Source: JBHGAV01 sp041946685
GTDB lineage: Bacteria; Acidobacteriota; Terriglobia; Bryobacterales; Bryobacteraceae
Assembly: GCA_041946685.1 (NCBI GenBank)
Contig: JBHGAV010000036.1
Span: forward strand, 1 to 43,465
Length of the DNA: 43,465 nucleotides
Direction: 5' to 3'
In this document: in pieces, positions 25,336 through 33,332 of the stretch
Numbering within the stretch: the stretch's first letter is position 1
How the letters are laid out: every line of letters begins with the position of its first letter
The notes under the pieces: generated by a model
Database searches by the model: none
Told to the model about the DNA's origin: nothing
Seen by the model: the letters and a program-made list of their open reading frames with translations, nothing else
Translations under genes and position numbers: made by a program

Positions 25336-25578
25336 ATGGACAAGAGCAAGAGCAAAGTCAAGAGCAAGCCGCCAGAGCAGACCTTCGAGGAGGTCAAGTA
25401 CCTACGGTACCTGATCGACCAGGAGATCCCGGTGCGCGTGCGCATGAGAAACAACGAGGAGTTTGCCGGGATCATCGAGTTCTACGACTCCAGTTTCATC
25501 CGCCTAACCCGCACAGACGGGCCGAATCTCTTCGTTTACAAACACGACATCAAGTACTTGTACGAAGAGCCGGAATAG
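25336..25578 (+). CDS. hfq: divergent Hfq/Sm-like RNA chaperone
   Basis: An 80-residue Sm-fold protein. Sm1 is visible in IPVRVRMRNNEEFAGIIEFYDSSF and Sm2 in LFVYKHDIKYLY, where the Hfq-diagnostic YKH is kept but the usual YKHAIS reads YKHDIK. The proximal-face QxxxLN of E. coli Hfq reads EVKYLRYL here, so RNA contacts may differ. The N-terminus is a lysine-rich tail (DKSKSKVKSKPPEQ). It lies between the VWA gene and the inositol phosphatase gene, 15 bases from each, without a clear ribosome site. I call it Hfq-like rather than proven Hfq. Confidence 0.78.
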   Translation: MDKSKSKVKSKPPEQTFEEVKYLRYLIDQEIPVRVRMRNNEEFAGIIEFYDSSFIRLTRTDGPNLFVYKHDIKYLYEEPE

Positions 25579-25593
25579 ACTGGATTGCCGCCT

Positions 25594-26412
25594 ATGAATT
25601 CCTATGCCGAAGTAGCCCAGGAGATCGCGCGCGAGGCCGGAGCCCTGCTGGCCGGGTATTTCCAGCGGCGCGTCAATTTCAAACTGAAGGGCGAGTTCGA
25701 TCTGGTGACCGAAGCCGACCTCGCCTCCGAGAGACTGCTGCTGGAAAGGCTGCGCACGCGGTTTCCCTCGCATGCGATCGTAGCCGAGGAGAGCGGAGGG
25801 CACCGGGCCGAGTCCGAGTTCTGCTGGTACCTCGACCCGCTGGATGGCACCACCAACTTCGCGCACGGCTTCCCCATGTTCTGCGTTTCGATGGGCCTGG
25901 AGCAGGCCGGCGAGATGATCGCCGGCGTCATCTACGACCCGATGCGCGATGAGATGTTCGTGGCCGAGCGGGGGGCGGGCGCGTGGCTGAACAACCGGCG
26001 CGTGAGCGTTTCACAAGCGGCCACTCTGGCCGACTGCCTGGCGGCCACGGGCTTTCCAAGTTGGAAACGGCACGAGAGCATCAACGTTCACTTCTTCCAC
26101 CAGGTGGCCATGGCGACGCACGGCGTGCGCCGCGCCGGCTCGGCGGCCCTCGACATCGCGTACGTGGCTTGCGGGCGCTTTGACCTGTTCTGGGAGTTCG
26201 GGCTGAACCCGTGGGACGTTTCGGCCGGCGTCCTGTTGGTTACCGAAGCGGGCGGCTCGCTCACCGACATGCACGGCGAGAAGCACAAGCTCCGCAGCCC
26301 GCATGTGTTGGCCGACAACGGCCTGGTCCACGGGGAAGTCTTGCAGCTTTTCGGCGAGGTCTTCAAGGGCCAGTACAGGGTTCCACTCCCAGTGGTGAAC
26401 AAACAGCCCTGA
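25594..26412 (+). CDS. inositol monophosphatase family protein
   Basis: A 272-residue Mg-dependent phosphatase of the IMPase/SuhB family. Metal ligands are in DLVTEADLASE, VAEESGG, WYLDPLDGTTNF (the DPxDGTxN motif) and the C-terminal GLNPWDVSAGVLL motif. The ATG at 25594 was preferred to a TTG three codons upstream. It is cytoplasmic and probably dephosphorylates inositol-1-phosphate or a related sugar phosphate; the family also includes nucleotidases such as CysQ, but DPLDGTTNF with GFPMFCVSM fits the inositol branch. It follows the Hfq-like gene by 15 bases. Confidence 0.92.
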   Translation: MNSYAEVAQEIAREAGALLAGYFQRRVNFKLKGEFDLVTEADLASERLLLERLRTRFPSHAIVAEESGGHRAESEFCWYLDPLDGTTNFAHGFPMFCVSMGLEQAGEMIAGVIYDPMRDEMFVAERGAGAWLNNRRVSVSQAATLADCLAATGFPSWKRHESINVHFFHQVAMATHGVRRAGSAALDIAYVACGRFDLFWEFGLNPWDVSAGVLLVTEAGGSLTDMHGEKHKLRSPHVLADNGLVHGEVLQLFGEVFKGQYRVPLPVVNKQP

Positions 26413-26499
26413 CAGGCTGCCGCCGGGTAGCCACAGCTGGTGTCTGGAAATCGCCCTAGATCTTAGTGCATAGCGCGCAGATAATATGCTTTAGCCATA

Positions 26500-26528
26500 T
26501 TGACATTTGCGCTGCGTTGTGGTAATCT
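26500..26528 (+). promoter_or_regulatory. sigma70-type promoter of the hsp20 gene
   Basis: TTGACA (26500-26505) is followed by a 17-base spacer and TAATCT (26523-26528). The start codon is about 165 bases further on, giving a long 5' leader of about 159 bases. No CIRCE inverted repeat was seen. Confidence 0.7.
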
Positions 26529-26693
26529 GAACTTGGTTCGGTTTCGGGGCCGAGCCAGGATTGCCAAGCCCGCGAAGCCCGAGCCAAACAAGATTCCAGC
26601 CGTGCGGATTGTGGGAATTCCAGCATGTGCATGGAGTGCCTCTCACTGGAAGCCCCGCAGTCCTCGCGCAGATCACAAGGAGGTAACACACAG

Positions 26694-27164
26694 ATGGCAG
26701 GCTTGATTCGCTGGGGTTGGGACCCCTTCAAAGAGATGGAGAAGGAGATGCAAGATCTTACCGACCGTTTCAGCCGCATGCTTTCTCGCTGGCCATCACG
26801 AAGCAGTGGCACACGAGAAGCACTCATGGTTGCCGACTGGTCACCCACAGTGGACATCTCCGAGACCGACGATGAATACCTGGTGAAGGCCGAGATCCCG
26901 GAAGTGGACAGGAAGGACGTCAAAGTGACAGTCCAGGACGGTCTTCTGACGATCCAGGGCGAGCGCAAGCAGGAGAAAGAGGAGAAGGGCAAGAGGTTCC
27001 ACAGGGTGGAGCGTGCCTACGGAACCTTCCTGCGGACGTTCGACATGCCGGACGGCGTGGACGAGGAGAAGTTGAGGGCGGAGTTCAAGGACGGCATGCT
27101 GCTGGTACACCTTCCGAAGACGGAGAAGGCCAAGACCAAAGCGATTGAAGTCAAGGTGGAGTAG
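26694..27164 (+). CDS. Hsp20/alpha-crystallin small heat-shock protein
   Basis: A 156-residue small heat-shock protein. The alpha-crystallin domain (about 45-140) has WSPTVDISETDDEYLVKAEIP, VKVTVQDGLLTIQGERKQE and the closing AEFKDGMLLVHLPK, with a charged C-terminal tail. It binds unfolding proteins in large oligomers without ATP. The ATG at 26694 has AAGGAGGT 11 bases upstream; a longer in-frame extension starting 23 codons earlier is not family-like. Expressed from its own promoter with a long leader. Confidence 0.95.
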   Translation: MAGLIRWGWDPFKEMEKEMQDLTDRFSRMLSRWPSRSSGTREALMVADWSPTVDISETDDEYLVKAEIPEVDRKDVKVTVQDGLLTIQGERKQEKEEKGKRFHRVERAYGTFLRTFDMPDGVDEEKLRAEFKDGMLLVHLPKTEKAKTKAIEVKVE

Positions 27165-27292
27165 GGGCGGACTGGCCGGCGCGAGGACTGGCCACGCGGT
27201 CCGAAGCCGCACGGTCCGGGCTGTGGGGTGCCACCATGCGCTCGTGCCGGCCCCGCCTGCGAGCAACGGGATTCCCTGCAAAGGAGGATGAG

Positions 27293-27607
27293 ATGCTTAC
27301 ACGTGTTGTCTTAGCCGCGCTGCTGAGTGTTTCACTCGCCGGCGCGAAGAACTACTCGATCACCCTTTCCGATACCTGCCTGGCCGGCACCGCACAGCTC
27401 AAGCCCGGCGAATACACGGTGAAGTTGGACGGTTCGAAGGTTGTTCTGGTTGACAGGACCGGCCGCCGGATGGAAGTCGCTGCGAAGGTGGAGACGGTCG
27501 AGCGGAAGTTTGACCGGACTGCCGTCACCATCTCCAGGGCGGACGGTACAAGCCGGATCCAGTCGATCGATCTGGCGGGAAGCAAGTCCAGAGTCGTCTT
27601 CGAATAG
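27293..27607 (+). CDS. small secreted protein of unknown function
   Basis: A 104-residue protein with a signal peptide (MLTRVVLAALLSVSLAGA) and a short beta-rich body (NYSITLSDTCLAGTAQLKPGEYTVKLDG). The SITLSD...LKPGEYTVKL...ADGTSRIQSIDLAGS pattern looks like a single small beta-sandwich; proteins like it recur in acidobacterial genomes but I know no function. The start is set by AAGGAGG five bases before the ATG. It follows hsp20 by 128 bases and converges on a possible small membrane-protein gene, with a stem-loop between them. Confidence 0.75.
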   Translation: MLTRVVLAALLSVSLAGAKNYSITLSDTCLAGTAQLKPGEYTVKLDGSKVVLVDRTGRRMEVAAKVETVERKFDRTAVTISRADGTSRIQSIDLAGSKSRVVFE

Positions 27608-27643
27608 ACTCACGAAACCGACTTGTGGGTGGTCCGGTGTCTC

Positions 27644-27670
27644 GTGGGGCAGGTCTCCGGCCTGCCCCGC
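27644..27670. terminator. GGGGCAGG/CCTGCCCC hairpin between convergent genes
   Basis: A 10-bp stem including one G-T pair (27644-27653 with 27661-27670) and a 7-base loop. It lies between the convergent 27293-27607 gene and the small ORF at 27689-27841, so bidirectional termination is plausible. It resembles the hairpin at 17725-17746. Confidence 0.55.
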
Positions 27671-27688
27671 GGCGTTCTCAGAATCCGG

Positions 27689-27841
27689 CTATGGCGACCG
27701 CTTGACCGCGATCCAGGTCTTGACGGCGAGGGCTGCCAGGAATAGCAGCACGATGGTGCGTGGAAGGCGGTCAAGCGTGGTGACCGCCAGCAGCGCCAGC
27801 ACGCCATAGCAGGCCATGGCCAACAGGAATCGTGGTTTCAT
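27689..27841 (-). CDS. possible 50-residue two-helix membrane protein
   Basis: A short minus-strand frame of 50 codons: ATG at 27841, TAG at 27691-27689. It begins MKPRFLLAMACYGVLALLAV, has a short polar turn (TTLDRLPR), a second hydrophobic helix (TIVLLFLAALAVKTW) and a basic end (KRSP). The two-helix hairpin topology with positive residues at both ends and a loop between is typical of small inner-membrane proteins. No strong ribosome site is seen. A terminator-like hairpin past its stop supports it being a gene. Function unknown. Confidence 0.5.
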   Translation of the reverse strand: MKPRFLLAMACYGVLALLAVTTLDRLPRTIVLLFLAALAVKTWIAVKRSP

Positions 27842-27937
27842 CGTGGACCCACAATTGTCGCACGCGGGGCGGGGGCTGCGGTCCGTTATAATGAGGCTTG
27901 CACCCGAAGTACGGCGTCCTGCCGTGAGGAGACCCCG

Positions 27938-28717
27938 GTGAACCGTTGGTGGTTACTTGCTGTGACGCTCTGCATGACGGCCTCACTTTCCGCGCAGACT
28001 CAGCCCGCCGCGCAGAGCGCGCCGGACGAGGAAGAGCCGGAGAGGGAACCGGCTTACGTGAGGCGGATCTCGGTGGGGATCAGCGGAGGCGGTAACCCCT
28101 GGTACCTGATTGGCGGCGGCAAGATGAACTCGGTCACCACCAGCCCGGCGCTTGACACCACTGGTGAAACTGTTCCCAAGGACCACTACGTCTTCGGGGG
28201 AGGGCTGCTCCAATTCGCGATACTGGAGAACTGGACTGTGAACGCCGGCGTTCTTTACCGCACGGCGGAGTTTGAGTGGACAAGGACCATCCTTTCGGGT
28301 GTCGATAATCCGAACACGATTAAGGACGAGCGCTCGACCACGACAATCAAGGATGCGACCAAGGCCCGTCTCTTCGACTTTCCGCTGCTGATTCGCAGAT
28401 ACAACATCGGCCGCCACGAGTACGGGCACCGGTGGTTCATCGAAGGGGGTCCATCTCTGCGGCAGGTCAGCAAGATCCGCACCAAGCGCGAAACCACGTT
28501 GCCGGGCAAGGACACTGAGACCGACTCCGCTCCCACGCCGCACAAGAAGAACGTGCTCGGCGTCACCGCCGGGATCGGCGGCCAGTTCATCGACCCCATC
28601 GGTGTCCGGGTCATCCCGGAAGTACGGTACACGAAGTGGTTCGGACGCACCTTCGATTCCCTCGGAATGAAGTCCCGGGTGCACCAGCTCGACATCATGA
28701 TCTCGTTCTCCTTCTAG
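27938..28717 (+). CDS. outer-membrane beta-barrel protein
   Basis: A 259-residue exported protein with a signal peptide (about 1-20, ending LSAQ), an acidic linker (DEEEPERE) and then alternating amphipathic strands (ISVGISGGGNPW, HYVFGGGLLQFAI, WTVNAGVLYRTAEF). The last residue is Phe after ...DIMISFSF, the C-terminal signature for BamA-dependent outer-membrane insertion. The GTG start at 27938 follows GAGGAG. Probably an 8- to 10-strand OmpA/OmpW-like barrel; the ligand is unknown. Confidence 0.8.
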   Translation: MNRWWLLAVTLCMTASLSAQTQPAAQSAPDEEEPEREPAYVRRISVGISGGGNPWYLIGGGKMNSVTTSPALDTTGETVPKDHYVFGGGLLQFAILENWTVNAGVLYRTAEFEWTRTILSGVDNPNTIKDERSTTTIKDATKARLFDFPLLIRRYNIGRHEYGHRWFIEGGPSLRQVSKIRTKRETTLPGKDTETDSAPTPHKKNVLGVTAGIGGQFIDPIGVRVIPEVRYTKWFGRTFDSLGMKSRVHQLDIMISFSF

Positions 28718-28783
28718 CGCTACACGCTCGATGACCGCTCCCTGACGGTCGCGGCTCCGCTCGCTGCGTGAGACACTGTATCC

Positions 28784-29788
28784 ATGCGCCAGAAAGTGCG
28801 GTGGGGTGTGATCGGGGTGGCCAGGATCGCCACCGAAAAGGTCATTCCGGCTATGCAGCGCGGGGAACGGACGGAGGTGATCGCAATCGCCTCCCGCGAC
28901 TTGGAGAAAGCCAGGGGCGCGGCGAGAAGCCTGGGGATTCCGAAGGCTTACGGCTCCTATGAGGAGTTGATCGCCGACCCTGAGGTCGAGGCGATCTACA
29001 ACCCTCTGCCCAACCTCCTGCACTTGCCCTGGTCGGTCCGGGCCGCCGAGGCCGGAAAGCACGTGCTCTGCGAGAAGCCGATCACGCTGACCGTGGACGA
29101 GTGCCGCGCCCTCATCAAGGCCAGGGACCGCTCCGGCGTCAAGATTGGGGAGGCGTTCATGGTGCGGACGCACCCGCAGTGGCTTCGGGCGCGGGAACTT
29201 GTCCGGAATGGCGCCATCGGTGAGCTGCGCGCGATCGTCTCGGCGTTCTGCTACTTCAACCGCGATCCCGGCAACATCCGCAACATTCTGGATATGGGCG
29301 GGGGCGGGCTCATGGACATCGGCTGCTACCCGATCCAGATCTCGCGGTTCCTGTTTGGGGAGGAGCCTCGCCGGGTCACAAGCCTGATGGAGCGCGACCC
29401 TGAGATGCGCACCGACCGGCTGACCTCGGCGCTGCTCGAATTTCCGTCGGGGCACTCGATCTTCACGTGCAGCACGCAGCTCGTTCCCTACCAGCGGGTA
29501 CAGGCGCTGGGGACGAAGGGGCGTATCGAGGTGGAGATTCCCTTCAACGCGCCCCCGGACAGGCCGACGCGCATCTTCATCGACAGCGGCGCGGACCTGT
29601 TTGGCGGCGGCAGGCGGGTGGAGGAGTTCCCGACGTGCGACCAGTACGGCATTCAGGGCGACCTGTTCTCCAAGGCGATCCGCGAGGGCGGGGAAGTCCC
29701 CACGCCGCTCGAGGACTCGCTTCGGAACATGACCGTGATTGAGGCTGTGTTCCAGTCGGAGCGGGCGCCGGGATGGGTGAATGTGTAG
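28784..29788 (+). CDS. Gfo/Idh/MocA family oxidoreductase
   Basis: A 334-residue NAD(P)-dependent oxidoreductase. The Rossmann loop is WGVIGVARIA, followed by AIASRD, the sugar-side motif HVLCEKPITL with its conserved EKP, and the C-terminal GGLMDIGCYPIQ helix. It acts on a sugar, inositol or similar alcohol; the exact substrate cannot be read. The gene stands alone on the plus strand with no clear ribosome site, and has its own paralogue in the envelope operon at 34332-35294. Confidence 0.92.
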   Translation: MRQKVRWGVIGVARIATEKVIPAMQRGERTEVIAIASRDLEKARGAARSLGIPKAYGSYEELIADPEVEAIYNPLPNLLHLPWSVRAAEAGKHVLCEKPITLTVDECRALIKARDRSGVKIGEAFMVRTHPQWLRARELVRNGAIGELRAIVSAFCYFNRDPGNIRNILDMGGGGLMDIGCYPIQISRFLFGEEPRRVTSLMERDPEMRTDRLTSALLEFPSGHSIFTCSTQLVPYQRVQALGTKGRIEVEIPFNAPPDRPTRIFIDSGADLFGGGRRVEEFPTCDQYGIQGDLFSKAIREGGEVPTPLEDSLRNMTVIEAVFQSERAPGWVNV

Positions 29789-29814
29789 GACGGCCTAACG
29801 GATCCGCCTCACAT

Positions 29815-29843
29815 TTGACTTTCCCATCCAAGCGCTGCAATAT
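29815..29843 (+). promoter_or_regulatory. promoter of the AraC-type gene
   Basis: TTGACT (29815-29820), a 17-base spacer and CAATAT (29838-29843), with GGAG ahead of the ATG at 29881. It supports the start at 29881 for the interrupted AraC gene. Confidence 0.6.
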
Positions 29844-29880
29844 TGTGTTGAGCGGGAATACATCCTTCCTTTGGAGCGCG

Positions 29881-30283
29881 ATGGACGGGAGAATCCAGGA
29901 TCTGCTGGTTCTACTTGACGGCCCCCCCCCCCCAACGCCTTGCCGGACTCTCTGAGAAGATGGGCGTTTCCGTATCCCGACTGTCCCACCTGTTCAAGGG
30001 CGAGACCGGGACCAGCCTGGCCGCATACGTTCGTGGCAAGCGCCTCAAATGGGCGGCAGAGACGCTACTACTGAGCACGCTCAGCGTCAAGGAGATCGCT
30101 CTTGCCGCTGGCTTCCGGAGCACCAGTCACTTCGTCCATCAATTCCGGCGCGAGTTTGGAGTCACACCGCGGCTGTTCAGGCAGGATGACCGCGCAGCAT
30201 GCACAGTGGGGAACAATAGGAGCGCATCCGGCGTCTCAGTAGCAAGAAACCGACATTTTGCGCTGAAGAGTACTATTGACTGA
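29881..30283 (+). CDS. AraC-family HTH regulator, frame-interrupted by a C12 tract
   Basis: A short AraC/XylS-type regulator made almost only of the DNA-binding domain: SVSRLSHLFKGETGTSL is the first helix-turn-helix and SVKEIALAAGFRSTSHFVHQFRREFGVTP the second (shown in part). The start ATG at 29881 has a promoter and GGAG, but after 13 codons the frame enters a run of 12 C (29922-29933); the domain continues in the next frame. Removing one C, or adding two, joins MDGRIQDLLVLLDG to QRLAGLSEKMGV in one reading frame. An alternative is a TTG start at 29915 in the domain frame. It could be phase-variable, decayed or a sequencing error; all three fit. Confidence 0.7.
29922..29933 (+). repeat. 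homopolymer C12
   Basis: Twelve consecutive C bases inside the AraC-type gene. Long G/C runs in coding sequence are classic slipped-strand sites; here 12 is the out-of-frame length and 11 or 14 would be in frame. Confidence 0.9.
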
Positions 30284-30304
30284 CGCCGGCTCGTGCTACA
30301 TACT
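30276..30304 (+). promoter_or_regulatory. possible promoter of the three-gene secreted cassette
   Basis: TTGACT (30276-30281), 17 bases and CATACT (30299-30304), overlapping the end of the AraC-type gene and about 90 bases before the first hypothetical gene. Confidence 0.5.
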
Positions 30305-30397
30305 TATCACCGAGTGAGACAACTTAACTTATGAACACGCCTTCTTAGACACCGTTGTGGGAATTAGCGGAAGAATCGATAACTTGGTGAGGTTCCC

Positions 30398-30931
30398 ATG
30401 GTCCAGCAGTCATATGTCACACGTGAATGCGTGTTAATCCCCTTGGTATTGACGGCACTGGTTTGGGCTTTCACGCTGCCGGCACTGCCGTACGCCGCCA
30501 CAACACCAGCTCCTGGCGAGCCCGAAGTGTTTCACATTTACCTTCGGCAAGTCCATCGAGCCGTCGAGGCACTGAAGCAGCAGGACCCCAGCGGCGCAAC
30601 GACATCGCTCGAGGCAAGGGCCGAGAGCGCCGCTGCGCGGCTCGGCGTCCGCGCCGACGATCTCCCCATCATTGACGCTGTCTACCGGAGTCTGGAGCTA
30701 TCCTTGCAGTCGATCGACGCAGAGGGCAAGGCCTACGTTGAGGCAGCGGCGGCGCAGCAGCGGAAACCCGAGATGAGCACCCTGGAACGTTTCTACGAAC
30801 GCCGCATCCAGTCCATCAAACAAGCCCGGGACCAATTACGTGCAGCATTGGGAAACGCGGCTTGGCGCCGGTGTGAACAGTTCTTCGAGGGTGACTTTCG
30901 AATGCGCATCAAGAAGAGGGCACTACAGTGA
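30398..30931 (+). CDS. unrecognised secreted or anchored protein
   Basis: A 177-residue protein. A hydrophobic segment at about 13-33 (LIPLVLTALVWAFTLPALPYA) reads as a signal peptide or anchor; the rest is largely helical and charged (VFHIYLRQVHRAVEALKQQD, RFYERRIQSIKQARDQLRAALG). No known domain is recognised. The ATG has GAGG six bases upstream. Its stop overlaps the GTG of the next gene by four bases (GTGA), so the two are translationally coupled, and a possible promoter overlaps the end of the preceding AraC gene. Confidence 0.65.
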   Translation: MVQQSYVTRECVLIPLVLTALVWAFTLPALPYAATTPAPGEPEVFHIYLRQVHRAVEALKQQDPSGATTSLEARAESAAARLGVRADDLPIIDAVYRSLELSLQSIDAEGKAYVEAAAAQQRKPEMSTLERFYERRIQSIKQARDQLRAALGNAAWRRCEQFFEGDFRMRIKKRALQ

Positions 30932-32151
30932 TCGGAGGAATTCAAGAACCAAACCGCGCGGCGGTGATGATGGCGGCAGTGGCATGTCTGTTGAGCGTAG
31001 TCGTGGCACCTTCGGCGACGGCCTCTTGTGTGACAGTTTACTACTACACCAGCATGGATAGGTTGAGTGGGGGTGGGGTCGCCGGATATGTGGAAAGCTA
31101 TCTTGGCGGCTCGTGCAAGGATAGTTGGCAGCCTGGCGTAACCGGTTGGGTTGACAAGGGGGGTGAGGAGATTCAGAATAGCGGCGCAGAGCGGTGGGGG
31201 AACCTGGGAGGCGCGGTGTATTACCAGTTTCCCAGTCTCTCGCTACAGCAACGCGGGCCGGGACTCTATACCACGCGCGGCTACTTCCGCGCCTATTGTC
31301 CTCCTCAGTACTGCCAGCCAAATGGACGGTACGCCCCGCCTTACGAAGATGACTGGGATGGCTATGACTCGGACTCGCTGGAGGTTCAACGACCGACGAT
31401 TTCCGGTGTTGGTTCCGGAGGCGCTATGTGGTATTTGGGCTCCGGGACTGCTGCGAAGGTCTTGGCCCAGGATGGCAACTACTACTACCAGGAGTATAAC
31501 CTGACGGCCAACAAGAACTGCGATCCCGCAAGCGCCTGTCCCGAGACTCCGCAATGGACGCTCAACACCAACCAGCAAGTGCAACTGACTGGGTACTCTG
31601 GTACCACTACCAAGATCTATTCCAGAGCTGTCGGCAACTGCCAATGGAGCACGACGCTGAAGGTGAGCATAGGGGGCTTTCAGTCGGACGAGCAGCCCAT
31701 CGCTGTGAATTCGCCGGCTTACGTCGTTCACCAGGAAGGATTGGATAGCACGGAGCAGTGGAACGGTGGCTACCGGAGTTGGGTGTATTGGGCGGTCGCC
31801 GATTCGTGCAGTCCGGCACAAGCCATGATAGGCCTGCCCTTTCATGAGACATTCGGCGACTTTCAGGAGCATCCGAGCGTAACATTGGGTTGGCCCGATC
31901 CACAGGCGGAGGGAGCGGCAACTTTCAACTACCCTTCGAACATGTACATATTCCGAGACGGCATAGGAGCATGGGGCAATTGGATTCCTGCTCCTGTTTA
32001 CACGTCAGCCAATCCGCCGTGGCAGTATGAGACCGTGTTAAAGTGGGCCCCTCAAAGCTATAGGGTGGGCACGGCCACGCTCGGTTCGGGGGGGACTGAA
32101 GTGTATTCAGGCACGATCAAGTTCTACCAGGATCACGGCACGACTGAATAG
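30928..32151 (+). CDS. unrecognised secreted protein, Tyr/Trp/Gly-rich
   Basis: A 407-residue exported protein starting at a GTG (30928). The signal region is at about 13-33 (VMMAAVACLLSVVVAPSATAS). The mature part is rich in Tyr, Trp, Gly, Ser and Asn, with scattered cysteines (AYCPPQYCQP, KNCDPASACPE, GNCQW), a composition typical of beta-rich extracellular proteins. No family is recognised. It overlaps the preceding gene by four bases and precedes the next by 13, so all three probably form one transcript. Confidence 0.68.
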   Translation: MIGGIQEPNRAAVMMAAVACLLSVVVAPSATASCVTVYYYTSMDRLSGGGVAGYVESYLGGSCKDSWQPGVTGWVDKGGEEIQNSGAERWGNLGGAVYYQFPSLSLQQRGPGLYTTRGYFRAYCPPQYCQPNGRYAPPYEDDWDGYDSDSLEVQRPTISGVGSGGAMWYLGSGTAAKVLAQDGNYYYQEYNLTANKNCDPASACPETPQWTLNTNQQVQLTGYSGTTTKIYSRAVGNCQWSTTLKVSIGGFQSDEQPIAVNSPAYVVHQEGLDSTEQWNGGYRSWVYWAVADSCSPAQAMIGLPFHETFGDFQEHPSVTLGWPDPQAEGAATFNYPSNMYIFRDGIGAWGNWIPAPVYTSANPPWQYETVLKWAPQSYRVGTATLGSGGTEVYSGTIKFYQDHGTTE

Positions 32152-32164
32152 GACGGTGAGAGCC

Positions 32165-33328
32165 ATGACGCGCGCGAAGATATTTTCGAGTTCCGCTGTA
32201 AGCCTGTACGCGATCCTGCTACCGTCGCTGTGGGCTGGCCTCTCTGGGCCTTTGTCAGTCAGGACGGTGGAACGGCAGGCGGATGTGGTCGCGGTCGCCA
32301 CGATCGAGGACGTGGCCGCTGAAACCAAGGCAACCGTCCGAATTCGTTTGCGAATTGCCAGCGTGATCAGAGGTGAGACGGCACCATTGGTCCTGACGGC
32401 GGAGTTGACACCTTCGCCTATGATGTCACGGTACGCCCTCAGCCCACAGGACCTGGTCCCGAGGAGCATCATCGGGGCGACAGGCATATGGTTTCTCAAA
32501 GAAAGGGACGGCACCTTCCAGGTTCTGCCGCTCGCAACCGGCGACTTCACCGGGAACGAGATGTTCCTGCAGCTTCGGTCGACTGAAGTTCCGCCGCCCG
32601 ACGCTGTGATCCCAGGCCTGGCCGAATCTGGAGACCGCATCCATCAGCGACTACTGGCGGCGCTGATGGACTCGTACCTGTCAACCCCGAGCCCGGCTGG
32701 CTCCCTAAGAGACATCATGGCGGCAAGCTTGGATGGTGAAGACCTTCAAGACTCGCTTGCGGCGGCTAGAGTCCTCATCGCTTCCAGCGCGGCCGACCAC
32801 CAAATTCTCGGTCTGTGGACGATGCTCCGGTTGGGAGCCGATGACGCACTCGCATTGCTCGCCGAGAAGGCTCCCGCGCTTCAGTCGCACCGAATGTTTT
32901 CCTTCCTTGGATTTGTTCTTTCGACCCAATACATGCCAAACGGCGAGGCATCCATCGGCCCGTTGCGGCAACTTGCCTCGCTGCACCTCGGAAGCGCCGA
33001 CTTCGACGCGGCGGTGGCGTCTGCGCTGCGCAAGATAGGGACGAAGGCTATCGTGCCGGCGATGGTTGAATTTCTGGACAGCCAAGATCCTACCGCTCAG
33101 CTCCACGCGGCGCGCTTCCTGAGCGAATACGCGATGTTCGCTGACGCCGAGGGAAACATCCCCGTGCTCAAGCCCGGGGAAGGCCGCAAGTTCGGCCCCT
33201 GGCGGACGGACGCCGCGCTGGAGTACTCGCCGAGCCGGGACTCGCCCAAGACGGCGCAAGAATACGCGGCCTACTGGAAATCCTGGTGGGCCGCGAACAG
33301 AGCCAACCTCGGCTTCACCATCCCTTGA
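32165..33328 (+). CDS. unrecognised exported protein with HEAT-like helical repeats
   Basis: About 387 residues. An N-terminal signal-like segment (SSSAVSLYAILLPSLWAGL) precedes a beta-rich N-terminal domain and then repeated helices (DSLAAARVLIASSAADHQILGLW, ALRKIGTKAIVPAMVEFLDSQ, QLHAARFLSEYAMF) resembling HEAT/armadillo repeats. No known enzyme motif is seen. An in-frame GTG at 32156 is an alternative start. It is the last gene of the three-protein exported set and runs into the convergent TonB-like gene with a gap of four bases. Confidence 0.65.
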   Translation: MTRAKIFSSSAVSLYAILLPSLWAGLSGPLSVRTVERQADVVAVATIEDVAAETKATVRIRLRIASVIRGETAPLVLTAELTPSPMMSRYALSPQDLVPRSIIGATGIWFLKERDGTFQVLPLATGDFTGNEMFLQLRSTEVPPPDAVIPGLAESGDRIHQRLLAALMDSYLSTPSPAGSLRDIMAASLDGEDLQDSLAAARVLIASSAADHQILGLWTMLRLGADDALALLAEKAPALQSHRMFSFLGFVLSTQYMPNGEASIGPLRQLASLHLGSADFDAAVASALRKIGTKAIVPAMVEFLDSQDPTAQLHAARFLSEYAMFADAEGNIPVLKPGEGRKFGPWRTDAALEYSPSRDSPKTAQEYAAYWKSWWAANRANLGFTIP

Positions 33329-33332
33329 TTCG

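Noticed and set aside
27983..29455. 490-codon minus-strand frame
   Set aside because: Antisense to the beta-barrel and oxidoreductase genes, with low-complexity translation and no ribosome site.
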